From NCBI RefSeq assembly GCF_003337565.1, contig NZ_QPJL01000021.1:1-61578 (forward strand): a DNA stretch of 61,578 bases, in the 5' to 3' direction. Each line of letters opens with the position of its first letter. The stretch's first letter is position 1. The notes under the pieces are model-generated. The model had not been told where the DNA came from. It saw only the letters and a list, made by a program, of their open reading frames with translations, and searched no databases. A program made the position numbers and the translations under genes. The stretch comes from Paracoccus lutimaris (GTDB taxonomy: Bacteria > Pseudomonadota > Alphaproteobacteria > Rhodobacterales > Rhodobacteraceae). This document shows positions 1-7,899 of the stretch, piece after piece.

Positions 1-95
1 CCCCAGCTGGTTCAAGCCGGGGCAAGGTTGCACATGGGTCAATTCTCAATGACAATTTCCGCTGTTGCCGGGTCAAATCTCAGTGGCAATCAACA
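1..95. mobile_element. Terminus of an IS21-family insertion sequence (partial)
   Basis: Two imperfect 21-bp direct repeats lie at 36-56 and 70-90 (18 of 21 bases identical). Each begins GGGTCAA and ends CAAT, and the block finishes with CAACA at 91-95. Read on the minus strand it starts TGTTGATTGCCACTGAGA, which matches my recollection of IS21-family ends with their repeated transposase-binding sites. The recombinase reading frame becomes recognisable directly after base 95, so this is probably the insertion junction. The istAB genes would lie outside the window. No target duplication can be checked because the other end is missing. Confidence 0.65.
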
Positions 96-680
96 AAGGC
101 CTATCCCGGCGAGCATCAGGCCATCATCGACCAGCAGCTGTGGGATCAGGTCCATGCCATCTTGCGGCAGAACCCGCGAAAGCGCGCCAACAACACCCGC
201 GCGCAGGCGCCCGCCTTGCTAAAGGGGCTGATCTTCACGGCCACGGGCGCCGCCATGACCCCGAGCAGCACGAAAAAGGGCGCGCGGCGGTACCGGTACT
301 ACGTCTCGATGGACGTCATCAAGAATCGCGAACCCAGCGATGAGGGCATCCCGCGACGCTTGTCCGCAGACCTCGTGGAAGCGGCAGTGGTGACCGAGTT
401 GCGGCGGGTGATGCGCGCGCCCTCGATCACGGCACAGGTCATTGCCCATTTGGCGCGCGAGGGTCACGCCTTCGCCGAGGCCGACGTGATTTCCGCGCTG
501 CAGACGTTCGCTGACGTCTGGGGCCAGCTGTTCCCTGCAGAGCAGACCCGGATCGTGCAGTTGCTGGTGCGCCGGGTCACCGTGACGTCCGAGGGGCTGG
601 TGATCGATGTCCGGACCGACGGCGTCTCGGGCGTCATGCGCGACATGATGGCGCCAAGAAAGAAGGTGGCGGCGGAATGA
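96..680 (+). pseudogene. C-terminal fragment of a large serine recombinase (resolvase/invertase superfamily)
   Basis: About 194 residues, recognisable from a start-less segment reading KAYPGEHQAIIDQQLWDQV. This is the typical end of the 'recombinase' domain of large serine site-specific recombinases. It is followed by the region that normally holds the zinc-ribbon (LLKGLIF...RYRYYVS) and the helical C-terminus ending RRVTVTSEGLVIDV. The catalytic N-terminal resolvase domain is absent. The zinc-ribbon Cys pairs are not visible: the usual C-x-x-C has become TATGAAMT, suggesting a degenerate or divergent ribbon. The upstream part appears to have been displaced by the IS21-like end. The frame is formally open to the window edge, but residues before base 96 are IS sequence. 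It overlaps the next gene by ATGA. Confidence 0.75.
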
Positions 681-1060
681 TGAAACCCGACGAGTCCATC
701 CAGATCTTCGTGCCGCTCAAGGTCCGCAAGCAGAACGGGCGGCCGAAGATCATGCCGCCCGCCACCTATTTGCCCAGCGAAGACCGGACGCAGGATCCGC
801 ATATCCTGCGCGCCATCGGCCGGGCGTGGGGCTGGCGGCGGCGCATGGAGGCTGGCGAGTTCAATACGGTCACCGATCTGGCGAAAGCCGTGGGGCTGGC
901 CGAACGCCATGTCAGCCGGCAGCTGCGGCTGGCTTATCTCGCGCCGGGAGTCCTCAAGCGCCTCGTCTACAAGCGTGAGGTGCCCGCCGTGACCCTGTTG
1001 AAACTGACCGATGTCGCGGCCCTGCCGTGGCACGAACAGCCGAAGCGGGTGTTCGACTGA
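677..1060 (+). CDS. Small helix-turn-helix protein translated with the serine recombinase
   Basis: A 127-residue basic protein starting MMKPDESIQIFV; the start overlaps the recombinase stop as ATGA, implying translational coupling. Residues about 60-90 (EFNTVTDLAKAVGLAERHVS) form a clear helix-turn-helix. The C-terminal part (LRLAYLAPGVLKRLV) resembles segments seen in short proteins that follow large serine recombinases in alphaproteobacterial genomes. It is probably a DNA-binding accessory or excision/regulatory factor of the same element; that role is inference. The stop lies only 3 bases from the stop of the convergent DUF3883 gene. Confidence 0.6.
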   Translation: MMKPDESIQIFVPLKVRKQNGRPKIMPPATYLPSEDRTQDPHILRAIGRAWGWRRRMEAGEFNTVTDLAKAVGLAERHVSRQLRLAYLAPGVLKRLVYKREVPAVTLLKLTDVAALPWHEQPKRVFD

Positions 1061-1063
1061 GCC

Positions 1064-1900
1064 TCAGTGAAAGCTCGCCTGAAACGTCGTCGCGGTCAGC
1101 GAGACATGCGCGTCCAGTGGCGGATGCAGTTCGAACGCCTTTGGCTCGCGTGAGAAATTCCAGAGCCGAAACAGGCGCCATTCCGACCGGCGCTCCTCGG
1201 CCACGGCCAGTTCGTTGCGGGTGATGTGGAAGGGCGTGCGCTCCCATCCGTTCGTCGTCTTGACCTCGATCAGCCGGGCGAGCCCGTCCGGGGCGAAACT
1301 CGCGATGTCGTAGCCCGCGCCGTCGCCATCCTCCTCCGACACCCAGCGCACCTTGCGCGCCAGATCGTCCCGTCCTGCTGTCCGCAAGGCCGCGCGCTCA
1401 TGCGCCAGCACGCGCTCCTCGCCCGCGCGTCCGAGGGCCCGGTTGCGCTCGTCCCGACCCGCCACGTCGAACTTGCAAGCGATGTGCAGCATCTGGTCCA
1501 GTTCCTGCGGAGGCGGCTGGTTCGACAGCGTCGGCGGCGGCCCGATCCAAATCTGTGCCGCCTCGCGTAGGCCAGCGGCGGGTTGAAGCCCCGGTTGGCG
1601 CTCGAGCCAGGCCGGGTTCAGCGCCAGCCACCGCGCCACGGCATCCACCAAGGTCATCTGAAAATTGAACGCGGGCTTGTAGCCGGAGATCCAGTCCTCG
1701 CCGAGCCCCTTCAGCACCGCGCTGATGTTCTGGTGCTTGAACTCGACGGACCCCTCGGACCGGTTGTTCAGCAGAGGCAGCAGCGCGCGGCGATGCTCGG
1801 CCTTGCTGTAGCGGCGCGCGGAGATGTCGTCGGCCAGCATCGCGAAGTAATCCGCGACGATCAGGTCGTTCTCTTCATCTGTCCACGCGCCGTTCGACAT
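1064..1900 (-). CDS. DUF3883 domain-containing protein (putative nuclease-fold protein)
   Basis: 278 residues. The N-terminal third (WTDEENDLIVADYFAMLAD) is the usual opening of this family. The C-terminal DUF3883 domain spans roughly residues 155-255, with GRAGEERV (157-164), GYDI (196-199) and IEVKTT (211-216). That arrangement matches a PD-(D/E)xK-like nuclease core: the acid in GYDI followed by E-x-K. Family members occur in restriction and phage-defence neighbourhoods, so a defensive role beside the recombinase remnants is plausible but unproven. The start is taken at ATG 1900 because the conserved N-terminus begins there. There is no obvious partner gene upstream within 380 bases. Confidence 0.75.
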   Translation of the reverse strand: MSNGAWTDEENDLIVADYFAMLADDISARRYSKAEHRRALLPLLNNRSEGSVEFKHQNISAVLKGLGEDWISGYKPAFNFQMTLVDAVARWLALNPAWLERQPGLQPAAGLREAAQIWIGPPPTLSNQPPPQELDQMLHIACKFDVAGRDERNRALGRAGEERVLAHERAALRTAGRDDLARKVRWVSEEDGDGAGYDIASFAPDGLARLIEVKTTNGWERTPFHITRNELAVAEERRSEWRLFRLWNFSREPKAFELHPPLDAHVSLTATTFQASFH

Positions 1901-2287
1901 TGCGCCAGGCTATGGGCGCGAAGTCTGTTTGTCATCAGAGACTTCTGGCAGGGTCTTGGCTCGCTTCGAACGCTGCCGCCGGACTCGGGATCGGCCGCCA
2001 CAGAGCCGTCCTTCTGACCGCCCTGCGCCTTCGTGTCAGTCTCCGCCACCGGATTATCTCGCGAAAGGGACGACCCCATGAACGCGGCAACCCATTGGAA
2101 ATGCGAGGATGTTTTACGCCGTCCCGTGATCGTCGAGGGGCGCTCGAAGAGAGACGCAGGCCATTCGGAGACCCATTCCGCGTCAAGCGCCCAGTTTCCG
2201 AAGGGCGGATGGCCCTGCCAACGCCCTTTGAAACAAAAAGAAAAAAGGCCCCAATCGGGGCCCTTGGTCGGATTCAGTATCTGAATG
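1901..2287. other. Gene-free stretch between the DUF3883 gene and the island
   Basis: No convincing gene on either strand. Short frames exist but read through the hairpin at 2247-2262 and lack family resemblance. It probably contains the promoter of the minus-strand DUF3883 gene at its left side. At its right side is the terminator that originally followed the tRNA-Ser gene. Confidence 0.5.
2236..2262 (-). terminator. Rho-independent terminator, minus strand (original tRNA-Ser terminator)
   Basis: GGCCCC-AATC-GGGGCC forms a 6-bp GC stem at 2247-2262. On the minus strand it is followed by a long T-rich tract (complement of AAAAAGAAAAAA at 2235-2246). It lies about 25 bases beyond attL, exactly where a terminator of the minus-strand tRNA-Ser gene would sit before integration. 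Insertion has moved it 7.5 kb away from the tRNA. Confidence 0.7.
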
Positions 2288-2301
2288 TGGCGGAGAGGGT
2301 G
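2288..2301. repeat. attL, 14-bp direct repeat of the tRNA-Ser 3' end
   Basis: TGGCGGAGAGGGTG, identical to 9750-9763. Sequence on both sides differs between the two copies, so the 14 bases define the visible core. Confidence 0.8.
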
Positions 2302-2410
2302 TCCCCGTTTTCGGCGTCTAACAGCGGCTAAAAACGTCCATTTAGAAGGCTGATTTCAAAGGGATATGCTGGCGCTTGTGTCTAATTAGACCTTGCTAGA
2401 TTCTGGAAAA

Positions 2411-2453
2411 TCCAGCACCATGACATGCAAAGGAACATGCAAAAGGTGCTGGA
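2411..2453 (+). promoter_or_regulatory. Integrase leader: inverted repeat enclosing paired arm-type sites
   Basis: A perfect 9-bp inverted repeat, TCCAGCACC (2411-2419) and GGTGCTGGA (2445-2453), encloses two copies of ACATGCAAA at 2423-2431 and 2436-2444 (the second as ACATGCAAA). The right arm ends two bases before the integrase ATG at 2456, so a hairpin would cover the ribosome-binding region. The enclosed block recurs at 9684-9707 near the other end of the island, as expected of integrase arm sites. Confidence 0.55.
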
Positions 2454-2455
2454 TC

Positions 2456-3757
2456 ATGGCGCGCAAGAGGCTGACCGCCAAGCAGGTCGAAGGGAAGTTG
2501 AAGCCGGGTTATCACGGCGACGGGGACGGCCTGTGGCTGGCTGTGGGCAAGACGGGCAGCAGGTCATGGGTCTTCAAGTATGTGTCGCCGACCGCGCTGC
2601 CGGGGGCCAATGGCCGCAAGCCGGTGACAGGCATGGGGCTAGGCGCGGCACCGCTGGTCACGCTGGCCGAAGCCCGCGACAAGGCGCTTGAACTGCGCAG
2701 GCAGGTAGCGGCGGGCATTGACCCGCTGGAAGAACGCAAGCGCGAAAGGGCGCAAGCTGCAACGGATGCCCACAGGCTTACGACCTTCGCGGAAGCCGCA
2801 ACCGCCTATATCGACGCGAAAGAAGGCGGCTTTAAGAACGAAAAGCACAAGCAGCAATGGCGCAATACCATTGAAGCTTACGCAAACCCCATTATTGGCA
2901 AGTCGAATGTCGCTGAAATTAACACCGATCTTGTGTTGAAGGTCTTGCAGCAGGACGTTCGCGATAAGGCCGGGGAAATGGTCGGAACCCTCTGGAACAC
3001 CAAAACCGAAACGGCTTCACGCCTTCGCGGTCGCATTGAAGCGGTGCTTTCATGGGCGGCATTCCGTGGCTTGCGCCCGCAGGGTGACAATCCCGCCCGC
3101 TGGAAAGGGCACCTTGAAACGGAACTGACCGCCCGCACGAAGTTGCAGAAGACGCAGCACCATGCCGCGCTGCCATATGCGGAAGTCGGGGAACTCATGG
3201 CCGAACTGCGCAGCCGTGAAGCGCCCGCCGCCCGTGCCCTTGAATTCTCAATCCTGACCGCAACCCGTTCCAGCGAAACGCGGGGTGCTGTGTGGGCAGA
3301 ATTCGACCTGCAAAAGCGGGTTTGGATCATCCCCGCAGAACGTATGAAAAAGGAAAAGGAACACGAAATCCCGCTGACCGACGAAATGATTGCCCTTCTG
3401 GAAGCCCTGCCACGCGAAGACGGCAATCCGCATGTTTTCATCGGCACGGCCCGCAGCGGCGGCTTGTCGGAAAACGCTCTTACCAACGTCTTGAAGCGCA
3501 TGGGCCGCGATGACCTTACGCAACATGGCTTCCGCAGCACGTTCCGCGAATGGGCCGGTGAAACGACCGCGCATCCGCGCGAAGTGATCGAACATGCCCT
3601 CGCCCATTCGTTGAAGGATCGGGCGGAGGCGGCCTATCAGCGCGGAACGCTCATGCCGAAGCGCCGTAAGCTTATGGAAGATTGGTCGAAATACTGCGGC
3701 ACGGTGCAACCAAAAGACGCCGAAAACGTCGTGCCGATCCGGTCGGGGGCTGTGTGA
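2456..3757 (+). CDS. P4-type tyrosine site-specific integrase
   Basis: 433 residues from ATG 2456; a longer frame from 2393 would translate the hairpin leader and is unlikely. The N-terminus (LTAKQVEGKLKPGYHGDGDG, then LWLAVGKTGSRSW) is the DUF4102 arm-binding domain of P4-like integrases. A SAM-like core-binding domain follows at about 110-205 and the catalytic domain at about 235-415. Catalytic residues can be placed as R271 (TATRSSE), H357 and R360 (QHGFRSTFR), H384 (LAHSL) and nucleophile Y394 (AAYQRG). It is predicted to catalyse integration and excision at the tRNA-Ser 3' end. The stop overlaps the next start as TGATG. It looks intact. Confidence 0.95.
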   Translation: MARKRLTAKQVEGKLKPGYHGDGDGLWLAVGKTGSRSWVFKYVSPTALPGANGRKPVTGMGLGAAPLVTLAEARDKALELRRQVAAGIDPLEERKRERAQAATDAHRLTTFAEAATAYIDAKEGGFKNEKHKQQWRNTIEAYANPIIGKSNVAEINTDLVLKVLQQDVRDKAGEMVGTLWNTKTETASRLRGRIEAVLSWAAFRGLRPQGDNPARWKGHLETELTARTKLQKTQHHAALPYAEVGELMAELRSREAPAARALEFSILTATRSSETRGAVWAEFDLQKRVWIIPAERMKKEKEHEIPLTDEMIALLEALPREDGNPHVFIGTARSGGLSENALTNVLKRMGRDDLTQHGFRSTFREWAGETTAHPREVIEHALAHSLKDRAEAAYQRGTLMPKRRKLMEDWSKYCGTVQPKDAENVVPIRSGAV

Positions 3758-4119
3758 TGGGCGAGCTTCCTATTTCCGAACCGCCGCACGAAATTTTGGC
3801 CGCTGCGAACGAAGCGCCGAAGCGGAAACCGCAACGAAACCGTATGATTGCGAAAAAAGCGGCTGATGCCATTCGCTCATTTCGTTTCGCATGTATATAC
3901 GAAGCCGCCGACGCATACTTTCCAGAACTGGCTGGCGGAAAAGGCGAAAAAGACCGCCGCAAGAATTTTGTAAAATACGTTTACGAAGACCTAGAAAAAG
4001 GCCCGAAATCTATCCATGTGTTTTGGGCAATGTCTCGATATTCGATTAAGCGAAACGAACAAGCATCTATCAAAGAAAATCGTCTCTCGAAGACAATATC
4101 GAACCTGAAACAACTGTAA
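3757..4119 (+). CDS. Hypothetical protein coupled to the integrase
   Basis: 120 residues starting MGELPISEPPHEI at ATG 3757, which shares its first base with the last base of the integrase stop (TGATG), so reinitiation is likely. The protein is basic. The central part (residues about 30-100) contains FRFACIYEAADAYFPELA and HVFWAMSRYSIKRNE, and is predicted largely helical. I recognise no family. Its position directly after the integrase suggests an accessory of recombination or of element control, but nothing in the sequence proves this. Confidence 0.65.
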   Translation: MGELPISEPPHEILAAANEAPKRKPQRNRMIAKKAADAIRSFRFACIYEAADAYFPELAGGKGEKDRRKNFVKYVYEDLEKGPKSIHVFWAMSRYSIKRNEQASIKENRLSKTISNLKQL

Positions 4120-4194
4120 GTTTCACCCCTCACAGGCCATCACGGCAGGCTTACGGTCCCTTCAACGTCATTAGACTTGAAAGGAGCCAATATC

Positions 4195-4455
4195 ATGCAA
4201 ACCCAACGGATGCTGCGCAAACCTGCGCTTATGGATCGCACCGGCCTAGCGAACAGCACGGTTCATTGGCATGTCGCTCATGGCTTGCTGCCCAAGCCGG
4301 TCAAGATCGGTGCCCGCGCTGCGGCGTGGCCTGAACATGAGATTGCCGAAATTCTGGCCGCACGAACCGCAGGCGCTGATAATGAAGCCGTGAAGGCGCT
4401 TGTTGTCGAACTGACCGCGAAACGTATGGCGCGGAAAGACGGTTCGACGGACTGA
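4195..4455 (+). CDS. AlpA-like / MerR-fold phage regulator
   Basis: 86 residues. The start at ATG 4195 is favoured over an upstream TTG because AAGGAG sits at 4181-4186, eight bases ahead. The pattern PALMDRTGLANSTVHWHV followed by LLPKPVKIGARAAAWPEHEI is that of AlpA/phage excisionase-like winged helix proteins: helix-turn-helix, an LPxPVKIG wing and a conserved W before the last helix. In P4-like and satellite elements such proteins activate integrase/excision or late genes. Here the gene lies between the integrase pair and the replication gene, fitting a switch role. Confidence 0.8.
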   Translation: MQTQRMLRKPALMDRTGLANSTVHWHVAHGLLPKPVKIGARAAAWPEHEIAEILAARTAGADNEAVKALVVELTAKRMARKDGSTD

Positions 4456-4551
4456 TATTCCGCCTTCAACCACAAATTATCATTAAAAAACAATAATGAA
4501 TTAGTCGAAGGCGGTGCCTTGTGACGTTCTATTGCATGTCGAAGGCCAAAA

Positions 4552-6450
4552 ATGCAGCCAGAAAATATTCCGCAAGAACTCCGAAGCTGGCCGCAATGGG
4601 TTTGCCATGATGCCGACAAGCGACCAACCAATGCCCACACGGGCCAGCCCGCCAGCGTGACCGATCCGACCACATGGGCGAACTTCGATGAAGCCTGCCG
4701 TGCGCAAGCGGCTGGCAAGGGTGTGGGCATCGGCTTCGTGCTGACAGAACGCGACCCGTTCACCTGCATCGACCTAGACGGCTGCATTGGCCCCGGTGAC
4801 GTGCTGTCGCCGCCTGCGCAAGAAATCGGCCAGGGCTTCGATAGCTGGACCGAGCGCAGCCGCAGCGGGCGCGGGTTGCACATTTGGATCAAGGGCAAGG
4901 TGCCGGGGGGCGGTCGGCGCATTCCCGGCGTGGAAGCCTATTCGGAAGGCCGGTTCATCGCCATGACAGGGGACGTGTTTGCGGCGGGGCCAATTGCCGA
5001 CCGTTCAGACATTCTGCCGGGCTTCATAGCCCTTCGGTTCCCGCAGCCGAAAGCAGCCGGGTTTGCCCGCAGCTTGTCCCGACCAGTGACGCGGCCTGAT
5101 AACGAAGTTCTTGCTGCATGTCGGGCCGCATCGAACGGCGCAAGTTTCATCGAACTGGAAGCGGGGCAGCATAAGGGCTTAGGCATCGGCGCAACGGGCT
5201 TCGATCATTCCGCAGCCGATCAGGCTATGACCAACATTCTTTGGTTCCATAGCCGAAACGCTGAACAGGTCATTCGGCTCTGGCAAGCGTCGGCCTTGGG
5301 TCAGCGGTCGAAGGCGCATCGCCCTGACTACATCGAACGAACTTTGGACAAGGCCGCAGATCAAGAGTTTGAACTTGTCGCCCACAATCTGACCCCGCCC
5401 ATTGTCGCGCCGAACCCTAACCGCTTCAAGCTGCTGAGTGGCGACGAATTGGACCGGATGGGGCCGGTTGACTGGCGGATTAAGCGCATCATCCCGAAAA
5501 AGGGTCTTTTCGCGATTGGCGGGCCGTCGCGAAGTGCTAAGTCATTTCTCGCAATGCTTATGGGTGGAACGATTGTAACCGGCACAGATTTCTTCGGACA
5601 TAAGGTCGAAACTTGCGCCGTTACATATGCCGGTCTTGAGGGTGCGACTGGCATCCCCGGACGGTTCAAGGCACTGCGCCAGCACATGCAGGATGATTTG
5701 CGTGACTTTCGGGTGATCTTGCAGCCCGTATCCCTCGGGTCAGAACAAGATATTCAGGATTTGGCCGCAGTATGTCCGCAAGGTTCTGTTCTCATTATTG
5801 ACACATTGGCCCGCGCAACGCCGGGAATGGATGAAAATGCCCCGAAAGACATGGGAAAAATCATCGCAGCCGCAACGCAACTTTACGAACGGATCAACGG
5901 CGTTGTCATTCTCATTCATCACACAGGCAAGGACGAGAGCAAAGGCTTTCGCGGTCATAGTGATTTCATCGGTGCGCTTGACGGCGCAATTATCGTAAGT
6001 CGCGACGGGGACAATCGAAAATTCAAATTGGATAAGGTGAAGGACGGCGAAGATGGCGCTTACTTTGGCTTCAAATTGGAAACCGTAATTCTAGGAACCG
6101 ACGAAGACGGCGAAGATATTACAAGCTGCGTCGTAGTTCCTGCCGATCTTCCCACGGGTAAATCGGCCAGCGGCCCAAAGTTGAGCGAAGGCGAAAAGTT
6201 TCTGCAAAAATGCTTTTGGGAAGCATTCAATGAAGCCCGAAAACACGACTACGGATGCGGCCCGAATGGTGTTCCGCTTTCTCTGTGGCGACGGGTGTTT
6301 TGCAAAAATTCAACGCTACAGCCTGAAAGCAAAGAGCGAACTTTCCGCCGCGATTTAGGAAAGTTGAGAGACAAAGGGCTATTCCTTGTCGAAAACGACG
6401 TTGCATCCGCATTGATGCCGCAGGTTCCAATCGAAGGCGTCGTATCGTGA
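4552..6450 (+). CDS. Primase-polymerase / RepA-like helicase replication protein
   Basis: 632 residues. The N-terminal 150 residues resemble the primase-polymerase module of phage and satellite replication proteins: PQELRSWPQWVCHDADKRPT, an acidic metal site CIDLDG (D74, D76) and SGRGLHIW (about 105-112). Residues about 310-500 form a RecA-like AAA_25 ATPase. It has a P-loop GGPSRSAKS (323-331), Walker B VLIIDT (413-418) and a sensor-like LIHHTGK (454-460). The P-loop carries Ala where the usual Gly of GKS/GKT stands. A C-terminal 100-residue region may bind DNA. This is the likely autonomous replication protein of the island, directly upstream of the iteron cluster. Its stop overlaps the next GTG (GTGA). 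Confidence 0.85.
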   Translation: MQPENIPQELRSWPQWVCHDADKRPTNAHTGQPASVTDPTTWANFDEACRAQAAGKGVGIGFVLTERDPFTCIDLDGCIGPGDVLSPPAQEIGQGFDSWTERSRSGRGLHIWIKGKVPGGGRRIPGVEAYSEGRFIAMTGDVFAAGPIADRSDILPGFIALRFPQPKAAGFARSLSRPVTRPDNEVLAACRAASNGASFIELEAGQHKGLGIGATGFDHSAADQAMTNILWFHSRNAEQVIRLWQASALGQRSKAHRPDYIERTLDKAADQEFELVAHNLTPPIVAPNPNRFKLLSGDELDRMGPVDWRIKRIIPKKGLFAIGGPSRSAKSFLAMLMGGTIVTGTDFFGHKVETCAVTYAGLEGATGIPGRFKALRQHMQDDLRDFRVILQPVSLGSEQDIQDLAAVCPQGSVLIIDTLARATPGMDENAPKDMGKIIAAATQLYERINGVVILIHHTGKDESKGFRGHSDFIGALDGAIIVSRDGDNRKFKLDKVKDGEDGAYFGFKLETVILGTDEDGEDITSCVVVPADLPTGKSASGPKLSEGEKFLQKCFWEAFNEARKHDYGCGPNGVPLSLWRRVFCKNSTLQPESKERTFRRDLGKLRDKGLFLVENDVASALMPQVPIEGVVS

Positions 6451-7409
6451 AAAACGCTGCAATATCAATGGGCGGACAAGCGGACAAATACCGGACACGC
6501 CCGGACATGTCCGCCCCGGACAACCGGACATATACCCCTATAGGGGTATGTCCGTGTCCTGTGTCCGTCCGGCGCAGGAAGCAGCTTGAAGTTCTTTCAG
6601 ATCAGCGCGACCGGCGTGGCATGGTGTGGGCACCTGTGGCGGATACTGAATCCCCCATTTCTATCGCAAAATTAAACGAAATCAATGCCGAAGTTACAAA
6701 CGAACTACGTCTTGCATGTTCCGTTGCATGTTTTGGCGAAGCCCTGAAAGGAAAAGACGAAATGACCGCAATAGGACACGGCGCAGTTGCCGAAGACTTT
6801 ATCGCAATGATGGATGAAACTGGTAGCTTCGACATTCATCTTGGCTTGAAGCTAATCAATCGAAGCCGGGAATTGCCAACCACCGCAACACCGGAACGGC
6901 TGTTGAACGAAGTTCTGGACGATTGGGTTCGTGCGAATTTCGCGAAGCTGTCTTCGTTCCGCGTATCGCGATACATGCAAGGCCGCGAAATCCCCATGAT
7001 TGTTGAAGCGTTGAAGCCGCTTTGCAGCCGTGCATTTCTCAAACTGAACATCATGCTTTCGGTCGAACGTGACACCCTGTTTGCATCGCGCGACTACGTT
7101 CAAGTTCGGGGTCGGCAGTTTGCCGAAGAAGCGCCGTCAGCGACGTTCACACGGTTCCTAAATGACATGGAGCGATTGAAAGCATTCGGGTCCGAAACCT
7201 ATGAACGCAATATTGTTCGTATTGCAGAAGTTCATGCGTTGAACCGCGTTGCCGAAATTATGCCCCGCGAATTCCATCATGGATGGTCGGGAATGCTAGA
7301 ACCGGGCCTGACCTATGACGCGATGAAGGAAGCCGAAGCCGCATCATTTAGGGATCCCAGCGGCATTCATACATGGGCCGACCTTCTGCATGAGGCAGGG
7401 GCCGCGTAG
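6447..7409 (+). CDS. Hypothetical island protein; 5' end overlaps an iteron cluster
   Basis: The open frame starts at GTG 6447 (GTGA overlap with the primase stop) and gives 320 residues. The first 58 codons run through the repeat cluster at 6473-6567 and encode an unusual Arg/Cys/Pro-rich stretch. ATG 6621 (MVWAPVADTESP) is therefore an alternative start giving 262 residues. The remainder is a soluble, mostly helical protein (GAVAEDFIAMMDETGSF; LNEVLDDWVRANFAKLSSF) with no family I recognise. Its position next to the replication gene suggests a replication or copy-control role. This is inference only. Confidence 0.6.
   Translation: MKNAAISMGGQADKYRTRPDMSAPDNRTYTPIGVCPCPVSVRRRKQLEVLSDQRDRRGMVWAPVADTESPISIAKLNEINAEVTNELRLACSVACFGEALKGKDEMTAIGHGAVAEDFIAMMDETGSFDIHLGLKLINRSRELPTTATPERLLNEVLDDWVRANFAKLSSFRVSRYMQGREIPMIVEALKPLCSRAFLKLNIMLSVERDTLFASRDYVQVRGRQFAEEAPSATFTRFLNDMERLKAFGSETYERNIVRIAEVHALNRVAEIMPREFHHGWSGMLEPGLTYDAMKEAEAASFRDPSGIHTWADLLHEAGAA
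6473..6567. repeat. Iteron-like cluster with an 18-bp palindrome: candidate replication origin
   Basis: Within 95 bases there are six CGGACA (6473, 6481, 6492, 6502, 6517, 6525) and three inverted TGTCCG (6508, 6549, 6562). Between them is the perfect palindrome ATACCCCTATAGGGGTAT at 6532-6549. The cluster follows the primase/helicase gene immediately and lies inside the start of the next reading frame, as origins do in some phages (for example in lambda gene O). I interpret it as initiator-binding iterons of the island. A role as a regulator-binding array or transcription attenuator cannot be excluded. Confidence 0.55.
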
Positions 7410-7549
7410 GCGGGCGCAGGACGGTAGGGTCAAGGTTTTCCGCCTTATGCCGCCCGGAACGGGGAAGGGCATCAGGCGGGCCGTTGTGAGGCTCTGGCGG
7501 CAGGGGCGACTTTCAGCCTGCCGATTGGATAATGTGGGGATGCAGTAAA

Positions 7550-7819
7550 ATGACGATTGAAACATTCGATGAAACGCACATCGCGAAGGCGTTTAAGAAT
7601 CCGTCGCAATTAACCATCGCTGATTGCGCCGAAATGCAAAGACGAATTAAGGCTGAACAATTGTCTTGGCGTCGTCGCGGTATTGCGCAAGAAAGGCTTG
7701 GGTATTCGTCGCAAGAAGCTGAAAGGCAGAAAAAATATTATAAGCCCAAAAATCCGAAATGGATGCGGCGTAAGTTAACCGATACCGACCGTGAGATATT
7801 GACGCAGGCATGGCAATAA
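7550..7819 (+). CDS. Hypothetical basic island protein
   Basis: 89 residues from ATG 7550 (MTIETFDETHIAKAF); GGGGA at 7536-7540 sits 9 bases upstream, so this start is preferred to ATG 7532. The protein is strongly basic with two helical segments (TIADCAEMQRRIKAEQLSWR; SSQEAERQKKYYKPK) and a Lys/Arg-rich tail. No family recognised. It may bind nucleic acid. The start is preceded by a 140-base gap after the 6447-7409 gene. Confidence 0.55.
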   Translation: MTIETFDETHIAKAFKNPSQLTIADCAEMQRRIKAEQLSWRRRGIAQERLGYSSQEAERQKKYYKPKNPKWMRRKLTDTDREILTQAWQ

Positions 7820-7899
7820 GGGGCTTGACGGCGATTCCTTACGCCCCAATATCTATATCTTATACCCGCCTTACACGTTCGAATATGCATGGTCGGATC

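Noticed and set aside
2033..2284. Possible small gene before the island
   Set aside because: The frame reads through the terminator hairpin at 2247-2262 and the protein is low-complexity with no resemblance to known families.
6532..6549. Palindrome as a rho-independent terminator after the primase gene
   Set aside because: The palindrome has no loop and no T-tract, and sits among CGGACA repeats inside the next frame, so an origin or operator role fits better.
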